Shown one piece after another: positions 21,627 to 34,500 of a DNA stretch of 64,000 nt. The translations under genes and the position numbers were made by a program. The DNA comes from Larix kaempferi. Its lineage: Eukaryota > Streptophyta > Pinopsida > Pinales > Pinaceae. A model generated the notes under the pieces. That model worked only from the letters and a program-made list of their open reading frames with translations, was not told the DNA's origin and did not search any database. The stretch spans positions 737,001 through 801,000 of the forward strand of contig BSBM01000321.1 of the NCBI GenBank assembly GCA_027924585.1, read 5' to 3'. Within the stretch, counting starts at the first letter, position 1; every line of letters begins with the position of its first letter.

Positions 21627-24600
21627 TGTTATCACACAACTTGTAGTTGCCCCTAGTGGTATCCCATCCGGGACGGTAGAGGAGTCAGGCAACTAAAGAG
21701 GTGACCCAAGAGATGCCACGGTTCCCAATGCAGGTGGGAGTCACGTCAACCGAGGCACTCTTCGCTTTAGGTCAAGGTATAACTAGACCAAGGGGGAGAC
21801 CCTATACCCCAATCACAGTTGATTGGACCCAAACAAAGGTTTCTAAGTGTAGGTAAGTAATGAGTTACGGAAACCAATGCAAGGCTAAGTGGACCTAAGG
21901 TTTAAGGTATGGTTGAGGGAAGTGTAAGAGATTATTAACGTTTCAACCTATGTATGGTCTAGGCCACATGATGGGGTATGATGAAAAAGTATAGTACCAT
22001 GTGTTTACACAAGTGGGTCTAGTTTTCTTGGGAAGTGTGAAGTGATTCTAGGTAGGCCCACAAGGTGAAGTTAGATGTGAGGTAGGTACTATAGGTTATA
22101 TGTAGGCTAGATCTATGAGTTGAAGTTGATTTCAAGGATACCCATGTGCTAGATCTAGGATTTGACACCAATCCCAAGGAGTGCGACTTGCTTGGTGATG
22201 GACTAGTGCCTTGTTAAGTGGGCTAATGGGGTCAAAAAGTATGTCAAATTGTAGATCGGGACACCTAGAAGCCAAGTCAAGTGGGTTGAGTGAAATCTAA
22301 TGGTTGGATCTTACTAGATCTAGGTTTTTAAATGAGGACCCTAAGTGGACCACAATCCCTTGAAACAAGGAATGCAATCCCCGAGGCGGATCTTGACAAA
22401 AGGACAGTATAGACCTAGGTTTCAAGGCATGGGCATTCCAAATCCACTAATAACTCAAACACCCACTTCCTAGAAGTGGACCAACTCAAAAAATCAAGGG
22501 GGTGCGATTTGCTCAAGGAGGGTCCAAAAATGGGTTTTGGTGGACCAAATCAAGTCCAATGGCCACCAAAATGTAGATCCGGGATGTTAGTACTCCGATC
22601 TATGTTCCTTCAAAGTTTCAAGTGAATCCAATGGCTAGATCTTAGTAGATCTAAGTTTTAAGATGCCAAGAAGGTCAAAAGGGGGTTTTAACCCCTTAAA
22701 ACATGGAGAGATGTCCACAAGGTAGTTTTCACCAAAGTAAAGATATGGGTATAGGTTATCAAGTGTCTAGATGTCAAATCAAGTGGGATCTCACCTACCC
22801 ATGTGCTAGATCTAACCCAACAAGCTTCTCTTAGGAAAATCGATTTAGGTTCAAGAAGGCTTTTTGCATTGAAAAGTGTGTCAATTTTTAGCCAATCACC
22901 ACCAAACTATAGATCCAACTAGGGGTGGATCCTATAGAGGTGGGTTTTTAATATCTTTTCAATTGCAAGGCTAGATCTAAGTAGATCTAAGAAATACCAA
23001 AATTGGGGTTTTGATTTAATTAGGGTTTTATGACCAATGAAGATAGAATGGATGAAAGAGGCACATACCTTGTAGATCTTACCTCAATTGCTTATGGCCA
23101 CCTTGCAAGTTGATAGCATTCTCCTATGTGTATATTCAAGAGTGAGATCCAAGTGCTCCAACCAAATCGCCCTTCTCCAAGATAGCCAAATCGTCCTCCT
23201 CCTACAAGACAAGATCAAAGAAACAAGTCAAGCAAGATGATTATGAAAATGGTAGAAAGATGTAATAGAAAGCATCAACTATGTCACGAAGATACAATAA
23301 TGATACTCCCTGTCACAAGATCAACCCAAGAGAGAATATGTGGATCCCTCCAACAATAACCCTCATGAAGTCGCCCTCCTCTCTCCAATTCGACTTTCCT
23401 GTCAAAAGGTTAGCAAAAGCACCAAAATCCACAATGATACATAGAAGAGATACTGTATATTCAATATGCAAGAGAATCCACAATGCAAGAGAGATGTGCT
23501 CCACAAAAAATCTTCTATTTCAATATTCCAGAGCTCCAAGGGTGAGCTTTACAATGGGGGGTCTCCTCCTTATATAGGATAATAAAGACCAAAACCCTAT
23601 ACCACTCTACAATACTACATCAAATGAGTGGTTGAGATTATAAGATCTCATCATACAATCAATGGCTAGGATGAACCATAACATAATATCACTTGGATCA
23701 CCCAATATAACAAAAGCGCCCTCACTAAATGGTACAATGGAGGGTGACGTCATCCCACTAGAGGGGTAAAAAGTACAATGATCCACCTCATGATGACTAG
23801 GACATGATAAAATAAGCACATGGTGGGGCTAGGAGGCATCAATCCTTACTAGCTCATCCCCAAGGCACAATAAAATAATAAAATATGTCCAATATAATAT
23901 AAATGATCAAAACTGTCCTCAGAATCCATGACAGTCAAGCAGTAAATGTCCTCCTGTGATCAATCCGGGCATACCCACATGGTGAAAACTGACTGGAAGA
24001 TAGTGATGCCACCCTGGAAGACCTCTGTGAAGACCAAATGCCAAAACCTTGCCTCAATTGCCCAAATCGATTTCCTCAGTGACCACTTTATCCCATTTTT
24101 TAACTGCCTCGGGAACTGTGAAAGTGCCAAAACTGCCTCCTAGGGTGCTAGCGCTGTCCATCTGAGCCCACCAGGCTCTCCGGAAGGGGGGGTAAATGGT
24201 AATAACAAGTGGCTGGACCACCCCCTCCATCATCAGCACCCTAGGTGAACTGGCCTCTCGGGGCCCCTGCTGCTTAGGCTGGGAAATCAGCCCCCAATCT
24301 GGTCAACAAGTGTAAAACTGCATCAATCACTGTCAGAAGTGCCCGGAACTGAAAGATAAGTGTCTCAATGGATCCAGAAGACCCAAATCCACTAGGAATG
24401 AGTACTCATACACCTTGGGTTGCCCTAATGGGCCTGCTGTAGGGTCCACCATATATGGACAATGTATAATCTGCTGATCTGAAGTAATAATAAACCTGCC
24501 GAACTGGATCAAACATCATCTGCATCATATGTCCATCATATGATATCATCATCAAACATGTGGGCCCATAAATCATCATCAATAATCATCCATACATGGT

Positions 24601-26099
24601 CCACATCATCACGGATCCCAAGAATATATAATCAAGGATAAATCACATCAGTAGACTAAGACAATGCTTCTCTAATCATTCCCACAGCTAAGCTCAAAGT
24701 ATAAATTCCATTCAGTGGCATTAATCAAGTTAACATATTCCGTTGTTATATAAAATTACTTGCACAATAGTTCAAATGACAAACTCACCCATTGGACATG
24801 GTCAAACTGCTAGTGAAGGATGAAGGCTAGGAACGAGGTTGGGCCAAGGGGTTGACTTGTCTATCTTAACTCAAAAATACTTTGGACTGGGAGAAAGGGG
24901 AAAGCTACAAACTCTGTGCTGGACAAAAGAACACGGGGGATGGCTGTGTCTCACAAATGGATAAGTTGTTTAGAGAGTGCTTATTCAACTTAGGCATCAT
25001 GTCTACATCAAGTTGATCCAGGTTCATTAGGATCATTCCATTTTATTCCATGGCCTTTTTGGCCTACATAACCCTTCGGATTTCAGATGTGCTGAGAAGC
25101 ACAACTAGTTGCAGCTTGCATCCAGGGCATGTTTTTCAAATATTTATAAGGTCAGCAATTGTTTAGATATAGCTTTTAAGAACCATTGCTTTTTGGACCT
25201 TTCTTATACTCTTCGAGGAGTATTTTTAGCTGTTCATCGCTCTTGCCCTTTTTTTTATTTCCATGGGCGAATTTTTTTATGTTTCCATAGGTAGAACATG
25301 AGCTTTCAGTTTTAGCCAACAACATCTCAAGTGACTAGGGGGAGTTCGAGCCAATGCCAAACATCGGGACAACCGACCAGAATGATTTAGGCCTACAATC
25401 CAACTCACCAAGGGCAAGTTTTGTCACAAACTTAGAGCCGAGACACTGAATATACAGGGATGCGGTCCAAACACAGAGGTAGAAAAATGGGGAAGTCCTC
25501 AGTATCAGAAAGTCAAATGAGACAAGTCAGGGTTTAAAGTCAAACAGGAAGGTCATGTATGGATGGAGTCAAGTGAATATGGAGCCTACACTAGCAGACA
25601 ACTGGTGTCAGGAAAGACCATATCTATGTAAGGTGAAAACCCAGTGGGTTTTGTTAAATGACCTAAATGTGCAAGCAATTGTCCATTTTATGATTTACAG
25701 TTCATTTTAAATAGTTTGCCACATCAGGAACAATATACCAAGCACATGCTATGATCATGACTAAATCAACAAGATAATAATCCACAGTCAGTGATAACAT
25801 ATCCATAGATCATACAACATCATCATAATAATAATCATCATGCATCATCTGAAACACTGCTGAAATACATCTCTAGGCACTGAACTGAAACTGTATGGGA
25901 TAAGTGGTCACATCAGTCATCAAATCTGAACTCTCAAGGCTCAGCCTTGACACAAGGTCATACATAAATCTGAATAATATACTGCTCTGATCATGAGTGA
26001 TCCAAAATATATAGCCATGCTCTGGAATAATGGAAGCTCTGGAATGTGCAGATATCTGCTGTACAAGAATAGTAGCCCTGCTACTATGGTGTGATAACA
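21627..26099 (-). repeat. 5' LTR (4,473 bp)
   Basis: This is the upstream LTR in element orientation. In minus sense it begins TGTTATCACACC and ends GTTGTGTGATAACA. It holds the likely promoter near 23570. Confidence 0.95.
23566..23578 (-). promoter_or_regulatory. Candidate TATA box of the giant-LTR element
   Basis: CCTATATAAGG occurs on the minus strand, followed by a purine-rich GGAGGAGACC. If it is used, U3 would be about 2.5 kb and R-U5 about 1.9 kb. The same box is in the other LTR near 16394. This is a motif match only. Confidence 0.4.
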
Positions 26100-26104
26100 A
26101 GTAC

Positions 26105-27785
26105 TTTAGAACATATAGCCATTAGGAAATCAGTCTCATTTTGGCAGGCTAGATATAGCCACTCGGTAGTCAAGGTGGTTGTGTTGTCAGTCTATCTAAT
26201 GCTTGTAAGTTGAGTGTACTAGATTGTACAACCCTTTTGTAGTAGAAGGGATAGAATCTTTGTAAGTTGATGATAGGCATGGGTGTTCCTAGTGCTAAAT
26301 AATTATTTCAGTTTGATATCTGTTTCAATTTTTCAGCATTATTGTGAGATATTCACAATTAACTGTGAAGGAACCAAAAGTATCTAGTACTTAATGGGAT
26401 TTCTAGGAACTCTTAGCTATACTGTTTTACTTTTCGGGATGGTTGGTTGCCACTTGCCAGCCATGCTTGCATGCCATAGGTATTTTGCAGGCCTACAATG
26501 ATGCTTTTTATATAATGGATCTGTCCAGCAATCATTGACCTGTTTGCTTATATAATGCTAGGGTTACTTTTGTTGAGTTATTTTAATTTACCATGTGGTC
26601 CTCGTGATTACAGGAAATAATGGAAGGAGAGGAAGGGATCTCTTAAGATTACGGACTTGCATTTAGGGGTTTGGTTGCCAGCCTTCTAGGTATTTTGCAG
26701 GCCTACAATGATGCTTTTTATATAATGGATCTGTCCAGCAATCATTGACCCGTTTGCTTATATAATGCTAGGGTTACTTTTGTTGAGTTATTTTAATTTA
26801 CCATATGGTCCTCGTGATTACAGGAAATAATGGAAGGAGAGGAAGGGATCTCTTAAGATTACGGACTTGCATTTAGGGGTTTGGTTGCCAGCCTTCTTGG
26901 TACACTCTGTAATTTTGCAGAGGCCAAACATGGACGATATGTTATATCATGGACTTCGATTCTCAGTACACAACTTGTTTGCGTAAATTATGCTATGGTA
27001 CCTTAATATTTATTTTTTTGAATTCTTTCTGGTTTACAAATAGTGGATTGTCAGTGTTTAAAACTTTAGAAGATATAGCCATTAGGAAATCAGGCTTACT
27101 TTGGCAGGCTAGATGATTGCCCCAAGGCAGTCATGGTGAGGCTATGAGATTTTGTACAATCCTTTTGTTGTAAAAGAGATAGAATATTTGTTAGGTGATG
27201 ATAGGCATATGAATTCCTAGTGCTAAAGGATTATTTCAATTTGATATCCAATTTACTTTTCAGCATTTTTATGAGATACTCATGATTACAGTAAAAGGAA
27301 CCACAAAATTTTAGTACTTTATGTTTTCTAGGAACTCTTAGCTTTACTGATTTACTGTTCTGTGTTTGGCTGGTTGCCATCCATGATTGTAAGTCAGGGA
27401 TTTTTAAGGCCTACTAAGATGCTATTTATATAATGGATCTTGTTAGACAGTCATCGACTTATTTGCTTATATCATGTCAGGGTTCCTTATCAGGTATTTG
27501 TTGAGTTATTTTTGATTTACCATGAGGTCCTCATGATTACTGGAAATACTGGAAGTAAAGGATTCTTGTATGGATTCGCAAGGAGCTCTTAAGATTATTG
27601 ACTTGTTGTTTAGGGGTTTGGTAGGTAGCCTTGTTTGTAAATTCTGTAGTTTTGTAGAGGCCTAACATGGATGATATTTATGTCATGGACTTCAATTCTC
27701 ACTGCACAACTTGTTTGTTTATATTGTGCTATGGTACCTTGATATGTATTTTTCTGAATTCTTTGTGGTTTACAAATAGTGGATT
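26105..27785. repeat. Two diverged copies (A and B) of a unit of about 0.95 kb
   Basis: Copy A begins ACTTTAGAACATATAGCCATT at about 26103 and copy B begins near 27065. Both continue through GGCAGGCTAGAT, GATGATAGGCAT, TTTGATATC and GGTTTACAAATAGTGGATTG in the same order. A third copy is at about 34840-35480. No coding sequence is seen. The sequence looks like amplified intron or intergenic DNA. Confidence 0.7.
26477..26897. repeat. Recent tandem duplication, period 210 bp
   Basis: Two copies (26477-26686 and 26687-26897) are nearly identical, differing at only a few bases. They lie inside copy A of the larger repeat. Confidence 0.9.
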
Positions 27786-29406
27786 GTCACATATAAGTTA
27801 GATCTGTTACCTTCTGAACCTGCATTTCAAATGTGTAAAAGTCCCAAGCACAAAATGCAAACCCGAGGGTGACTTAGAGGGGCCTATGCACTGTCAACTC
27901 AGTAACTCCCTCTCCAACATAAGGGGGGTATTCCTAAGATAGGATTGCTAAGATTATGACAACGAGAGTTAAGGCGATGTGAAGAGATAGCTTAGCAAAA
28001 CATTGTGTTTTTGTAGTATAGAAGAATGGGTGATGGAAGATAAGGGCCTATTCAATATAGGGAAAATGGAGTCAAGGGTCATCGATATAAGAGAGCTATT
28101 TTATAAATTGTTAAGGTAAACAAAGCTGATGTACATGCCACAATTCACCTTAACTTGTTAAATAATGCTGAAATAAGTAATAACTTGGATGGACCCTAAA
28201 AGGTGTCACACTCAAACCAAACTATGAGGGTGTGTCCGACAATGAAGTGTTAAGCCAACAACAACTCTTAAAAAGATGATAGATGTGAGATAACACATTC
28301 AGAAATAAGACATCAAAGGGGAAAAGACAAAAACTTTACTCACATTAAACCCCTTCCACATAGTAGATATACTCTTTTTTTGGCCTCTCAAGCATGTTCT
28401 TTGCAAGTACTCTAGCATACATCAACAACAATTAGAAACCCAAAATAAAATATTTTTTTCACATTAAAAGAGAGAACAACCCAAAGATTTCCATAAGCCT
28501 TCTATTAGATATTCAACTAAGTTCCAAGAGAAGAGAAATCCTCACAAATCAACCATGTGTGCAAGTGAGGAAGAGCTACTTTTTATATAACAGTCTAGCT
28601 CAACTTCCTTTACAATAAAATAATGATTTCCTCTCTTAGATCTAGATTTTGCTCAACAAACTCTCCAAAAATGGCCTAAAGTGGTCTAGATCCACCTTTC
28701 TCTTCAAGTAAAACAAATAAAATAATGGTTGCTTCTAACCAACTCTCATGGCACGTCAACAAAGAATATAATAATGAGAGTGGTTATACTTATAAATTCC
28801 AACAAAATGAGTTCAAGGTGGGGCAAATTAGGGTTTGACCAATAAATGACCCCAAAATAGAAAGCCTAGATCTCCTTCAAAGTGGATGCCCTCCTGTATC
28901 AAAGAATTAAACAAGAAGCAACCTTCTTATGTGGCGCGTGTGGACTTCTTGAGAATGATGCCTTCAACCAACAATTTTTGATCGTACAACAAACTAAAAT
29001 ATTCCTCATCAAAAGTTCCTCATGCAGGGTGTTCTTCTTGGGGGCTCTCTCTCCCACATACAAACCAACTTCCAAGAAGGTGGATCCAAGGGATTAAAAT
29101 ATATTTTAATGCGAGATGTCCCTCCTTGAATCATGCGAATAAACTTCTTTGAAAAGTGGATCGCCCTTCTAGGAATATTCCTTAAAGCTACATGCTCCTC
29201 CTAAAAGGCTTGTTTTGACCAAGTTCCATTGGATACTCTCCAAACAGAGGAGCACTTCACTCTTTTTGTGCCTTGGTTCATAAGGTGAACACTGGATATA
29301 ACCTTATGAAGTAGATAAGATAATTTTATTAATGTCCGCGAATGACCACAAAAGTAGGCCAATGGGGCTGTCGAGTACAATGATGTTATTACAAAGCAAG
29401 AGTACC
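27786..29406. other. Unassigned, transposon-like sequence
   Basis: This interrupts the larger repeat at about 27786. No LTR pair, enzyme motif or gene is recognised. A 71-codon open frame at 28882-29097 has no known motif. Confidence 0.35.
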
Positions 29407-29411
29407 AAAAG

Positions 29412-29978
29412 TGTTAAATTTCATACATTCATAACATAATATTTCAATTGCATAAATAGGATCACTAGAAGAAAGACAAAGCACAAAACAACACAGAGTT
29501 TAACCTGGGAAACCCAAACGGGAGAAAACCTAGCAACCTTCGTATAGAGATGATAATCCCGAGATCAGAGTACAATCATGAAAGAGAAAAATGGAAAATT
29601 TCTTCCAAAAGTAGAAACCCCAAAACAACTTCCTTCTCCAGCTAGTGTGAACTTCTCTCTCTCCCAAGTGATGCGAAATTGTGAAGTGAGTGAATGAGAT
29701 AATGAGGTGCACTTTACCTCTTACTTATACAAGTGCAAATTGACCTTTTACCCTAATTGGGCCGACTTCACTAGGAGACTGGGCCGACTACACTTGGGGG
29801 CAAATAATAATTTATTTTTAATCTTTTACTTTGCTTCTTTTCTCCCCAAGGTTTACATTGATTCTTTCAAGGGTTTACATAGTCATTTACATCAAGCTCA
29901 TCTCCCTTAGGAGGTACAATCAAATACAATAAAAAAAATACAATAATAATATCTTCCGAAGTTGCACAAAATCCAACA
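29412..29978 (-). mobile_element. Solo LTR (567 bp), same family as 8207-8703
   Basis: It begins TGTTAAATTT and ends AAATCCAACA, flanked by a perfect AAAAG duplication (29407-29411 and 29979-29983). It shares ordered blocks with the LTR at 8207: CTGGGAAACCC, GAGAAAACC or GTAGAAAACCC, CTTCTCC, GTGAGTGAATGAG and CCCTAA followed by TGGGCCGACTTC. The minus strand has a TATA-like TGTATAAGTAAG near 29730. It is a solo LTR left by LTR-LTR recombination. Confidence 0.85.
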
Positions 29979-29983
29979 AAAAG

Positions 29984-32934
29984 GTCTCCTATGAAAGACA
30001 ATATGCACAAAATAAAGTAAAGTAGAGTAGAGAAGAGAAGAGAGGAGAAATCTATGCCGAGGTATGGAAAGCCCTCGACCTCAAATACGGGAGACCACAT
30101 GGGGGTGGAGAAATACACAGGGAAAGGATCCAAGAGCAAAGAAATTCAAAAGAAGTGAGGTAGGTCTATCAAGGGATAGACCAATCTGTTAGACATAAAA
30201 GGTTCTCATTGATGTCAAATGGGGTGTAGTATTACCTAGCATGCCAGATCAGATTTGAAGGACTGTGTTTCGAAGCCAATATGAAGAAGTATATAGAACA
30301 AGGACCAAGGTTGTCAAAGAGAATACGTGTGCAAGTCCCACCAAGTGATGGGAACTTGCTTGTGTAGATGAAGGATATGAAGTGGGAATGATGGCTCTAT
30401 GAATGGTCTAAGTCATGGGAACTTGCCCACACAGATGAAGGATATGAAGTGGGAATGGTGGCTCTATGAATGGTCTATATAGCGTTGTAATTTAAAGTAG
30501 TACAAAATTTAGTACAAAATTTACAAATAACGAGTCAAGTCGGATTAATGACCGTAAATTGAAAACATTCAAGTTGGCCCTACCGATACTTGTATAAATA
30601 AGTGGAACACCCTTCTCATTTTGTGGGCGTGGAAGGAAGTATGAGGCTCTGAAAAGGAATGACGAATATATGGGGATTTGAGGAGATCAATAACCAGCTG
30701 ATCTGGAGCAGAGCCTTGCGAAGTTGTAGCCATAGTCGTGAAGACAAAGGGGCACATGGTTTCTGTACAGTGAACAAAGGAAGCATGGAGTTGCAGTTAG
30801 TATAAGTCTCAGTTTTGAAGACAAAAGGGTGTATGGTCGTAGTACTGTGAACAAAATGTCACTGTTTGATGGTGAAACAGGTTCAAAGACCCTCTAGCAA
30901 GCTTCTGATGAGGATAACCAGTTTCAAATACTATTTATGGGTCAGATCTGCTTCTCATTTAGTCTTATTAAATCTTGAGGATGCTGCTGTTACAGGTCTG
31001 AAATATCGATCAAATAGTGCTAGAGTAACCATGCTTCAGCATCACAAAGGATCCAGCAAGAAACCAATCCAAAAATTCTTTTCAAGTTGAACGCACTCTT
31101 CAAATGTGGGCTGCCTCAATAATGCAATAAACTCTTGATGAACTAAGTGACCTCTCAATAAAGGATGTCTGACTTTGTCAGTAGGTGCCAAGTGATATGA
31201 TAAACCACAGTTAGACACTTCTCCTTAGTTTGCTGCTGAAAATTCTTAACTCTCAGCTGATCAATATGCTTGAATAAGATCCTATCTACAGGACTTTGGG
31301 TGATTTGCTACAAGTATCTCCTATGAATTTATCCTCCATTATATCCTGGATTATTTATGAAAACAAGCTGCAAAATCTGCAGGCTTTTGATGTTGGTACA
31401 AGAGCTCAAAATACTTCCCAGAATGACCTTGATTACTGTCCCTTTGATGCCCTTGTAATGTAAGGGGTTAATGCTGCTTTTCTCCTTGTCACAGATCTAG
31501 GACCCCATTATCTACCAGCAACTGCATCCTCAGCACCAGAAATTCACCATACCAATCTAGAAACATACTCCGTTATCTTTAATCAACATCTTCCTGGACT
31601 TTGATTACAATACATGTCCTCAATGCTATAGTGTGCCATCCAAGCTTCATAGAGTGGGCACATGTTTGGATCTTTTCACACTAGGACTGCAACAGTTATA
31701 TCCAGGGCTCGACATTCAGCATAGACTAGCAGAGCCTACATTAATGTGGATCTGAGATACACCTTTATTTGCAGGCATAACTTGTATCCTTTTGATTGAA
31801 GAAAGGTTCTTGGATCAGATCCCTGGAAATGTTCTGGTACTTGGATTGCATTGTTTTTTCCTTCAACACTTTGTTACTTAAATGGATTTAGTCACAATAT
31901 CAATCTGATTCACCTTCAGTGGTAAAGCATTGCAAACATTACCTCTGACAAACTGCTACAGGAAAACATGCTTCTTGTAATTCCAGCCTGCATCTTCATC
32001 TCCGTTGAATGACTAACATATTTAGAAATACGATTACACAAATGAACAGCAAAATCGCCTTCATCTCAAGCTGCAAGAGATCAAAATGCAAAAAGAAAAA
32101 GTATTTTGGGGGTAACAAAACCCAAGGCAAGGAAATTTTCTTCCATTAATGCATGGATTTATTTTAAACTTTGAAAAGCCAATTTTGAACAATTTTAAAA
32201 ATAATACATGAGTGGTTTATTGACTCGTGGATATGCACCTTTCACAACACCAAATTCAGTAGCATTGAGTTTCTCATCTTTCTTTTCTCCAATGTTCAAT
32301 TTTTTCTGTAAAATAGGTGGTTACTTTTTCCCTTCAGCACTTGAAAAGCTGGTAGAGGGAACAAACTAATTATTTGTATGACTGGGGGAGCTATTCCACC
32401 ATGATCAATACAATCTTGTTTTTGAAAAGTGGAGAGAAGCCAAGGTAGCCAGGAATTGTGGGTGTGGGTGCAGGAACGGGGATGCCATCCTTGAAATCAG
32501 GAGTGCATGGGGTGCTGACAGGAGAGCGTGCATTCAATTTATTAAAATTTAAAAAACCTGACCCTCGTTTTGGCTTGTTCAATTGATTTCAAATATTAAG
32601 TTCATTATGTAATCTACAGAAAAATGCTGTTGTTCAGTTGTTTTTTTCTAGAATTTATGCAAGCAATAGGCATGGTAACTGCTGAAAAGTTCAAATTAAT
32701 CGTTTCTTCAGGATATTTGTTTTTTACATGCAAATCAAGATTAAAGTTGTGTTCTATGTACATTTTTATGTCTAAAGTTAGAATTTCGAGATACAAAGAG
32801 AAATAAAAAAAATTATTTCAGTGCAAAAATTGTTACATGTGAAAGTAAAATGCGAAAGTAAAATACCAACAGGCTACTGAAATGCACAGGATCATGGAAG
32901 CCTACCAGCCCTTCTCTCCTATTTATTCATTTAA
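29984..32934. other. Unassigned intergenic sequence
   Basis: No gene is recognised in about 2.9 kb. A 70-bp tandem duplication occurs at about 30347-30485 (GAAGGATATGAAGTGGGAAT in both). Open frames at 30866-31090 (plus, 74 codons) and 32391-32582 (minus, Pro-rich, 63 codons) carry no motif that I can name. Confidence 0.4.
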
Positions 32935-33006
32935 AGGGTACTAGCTTAATGGAAGAGCATTTGCTTTACAAGCAGAAGGTTGGTGGTTCGATCCCACCAT
33001 GCCCTA
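32935..33006 (+). tRNA. trnV-UAC: tRNA-Val (UAC), organelle or bacterial type
   Basis: The 72 nt fold as a full cloverleaf. The acceptor is AGGGTAC with ATGCCCT (one G-U pair, one C-A mismatch at 7-66) and discriminator A. The D stem is GCTT/GAGC. The anticodon stem is TTTGC/GCAGA with loop TTTACAA (anticodon TAC). The T arm is GGTGG-TTCGATC-CCACC. No CCA is encoded and there is no intron. The body resembles bacterial and plant mitochondrial valine tRNAs more than the nuclear plant type as I remember it, so it may be a mitochondrial insertion in the nucleus. No further organelle sequence was recognised around it. Confidence 0.75.
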
Positions 33007-33135
33007 TCATAAATTAATAGATAAAATTGTAGATTGTTTTTAAGGAAATGCTTTTAAAGATGATTTAATCTTTTAGCTCATTGGCTAAGCTACTATTTTT
33101 TTATACATTGTTTATTATATTGTCTCTAGATAAAC

Positions 33136-34500
33136 TGTTGAAAAGTTACCTAGGAGATGTTCATCTTGTGGTGCTTTGGGGTGGACATAAAAACATTAAA
33201 AGTGGTCCCTAGCACTTTATTAAAGTGAGATGTACTTTATGTTTATAAAGTCTTTTTTAAGTTTTTTTTTTTTTCAGTTCACTTTATGAGAAATAAAGTG
33301 AGTGTTTAATTAAAAGGAAACTCACGTAATTAAATGATATTTGAGCATTAAATATTATTTATTGAGTTATTAATGAGCAATTAATGTGAATTCTTGATCA
33401 TATCTAATCTAAGCCATTGGATGAAAATGAGGAAGTTGCCATGAACAAAACGGGAGGAGTTAGGGATTGAAGGCACCATTATTCACTTTCACCCAAAGAG
33501 ATTTTTGGGTGAGCAAGAGAGAGAGACAAGGGTTTTGAGAGACTCGACCTTGAGAGGAAAAAGACAAAAATTGGGAAGGAGAGCACGAATTCCAAGAGGC
33601 TGGGCACAATTTTCGAGGCAAGGCCATAGATTTCGAGGACCGTACAACATTAACTACAGTCTGTACAGGCACGAAAATTAAGGCAGAAGGTATAGAAATC
33701 AAGAAACAGGTGTAGCACAGAAATCAAGAAAAAGGTGACCGTACAGCTCGCACGTGTGAAGCTGTACAACAGAAATTTGGGGACAAAAATCGAGGAAAAA
33801 GTACAGAATTTACAGCAGGCTGTACTGGGACAGTTTGGCACAAAATTTCGAGAAGAAATTGGTTGAGATAAGTAATGCTGAAAATTTTGTAATTTGTCTC
33901 TGAAAATAAAATTGTCTCTCCTATCAAGTTTTTCCTTCGGGGTTTTTCCGTCAATTTGGCTAAAATTTTCTGAGTTAAATTTATAGTTTGACTGTCATTA
34001 TTTTTCTGAAATTGAAAAGTTAGGTCACTAAGAAAATTTCTGAGTTGTTAAATGTTGAAATTATCTTAATGTGTTTCAAGCTGCAAGTTAAATTTTAAAT
34101 TTTTAATGAACATGCATACTGAGGTTTGGGCATTAAACCATATGCAGTGAACTGAACTTGATAAACAACTATTTTTTATACATTGCGTTATAAGCATAGT
34201 TCAAGCTAGCCTAAATCATTCCCATGTTGGATTTTGAAAACCGATAGGCGAAGTTCACGCTCTCAAAATTACCAGGTCATGTCGTAGAATTGATAACTGA
34301 TACGCCACCTTTAAGTACTAAAATTACCACTCCCAATAGGCCATGTTTGAGCTCTCTTATTATGCCACTTGGATAGGCCAGGTTTTCGCTCATCAATTTA
34401 CCACTTTGGTAGGGTATAATTGACTGTGGTTTGGTTTTTAAGGATCCTCGGTGTGCTAGGTCTGGGCATTAAACCATATGCAGTGAACTGAACTTGATAA
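33136..34500 (+). mobile_element. LTR-like fragment, boundaries uncertain
   Basis: This starts TGTTGAAAAGTTACC and has LTR-like features: a poly-T tract near 33264 and, near 33900-33950, AATAAAATTGTCTC followed by TTTTTCCTTCGGGGTTTTTCC, which resembles the R-U5 part of copia LTRs. No clear right terminus or target duplication was found. A 336-bp-spaced direct repeat (TGGGCATTAAACCATATGCA at 34127 and 34463) lies at its right side. Confidence 0.4.

Larger units (their letters stand above)
14452..26099 (-). mobile_element. Giant-LTR (LARD-like) gypsy-type element, complete with target duplication
   Basis: Two direct repeats of exactly 4,473 bp (14452-18924 and 21627-26099) enclose 2,702 bp and are flanked by a perfect AGTAC duplication (14447-14451 and 26100-26104). 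LTR ends are TG...CA inside an 11-base perfect inverted repeat (TGTTATCACAC). The tRNA-Asp primer site lies beside the right LTR on the minus strand, so the element runs right to left. The interior has a gag-like ORF but no protease, reverse transcriptase or integrase motif that I can see. The layout of huge LTRs, a short interior and no pol is that of LARD elements, which depend on enzymes from autonomous relatives. About 15 LTR differences by eye, none changing length, point to a recent insertion. Confidence 0.93.

Noticed and set aside
14452-26099. DNA transposon, because of the perfect 11-base terminal inverted repeat
   Set aside because: The inverted repeat lies at the ends of each long direct repeat, and a tRNA-Asp primer site and 5-bp duplication are present. 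It is an LTR element.
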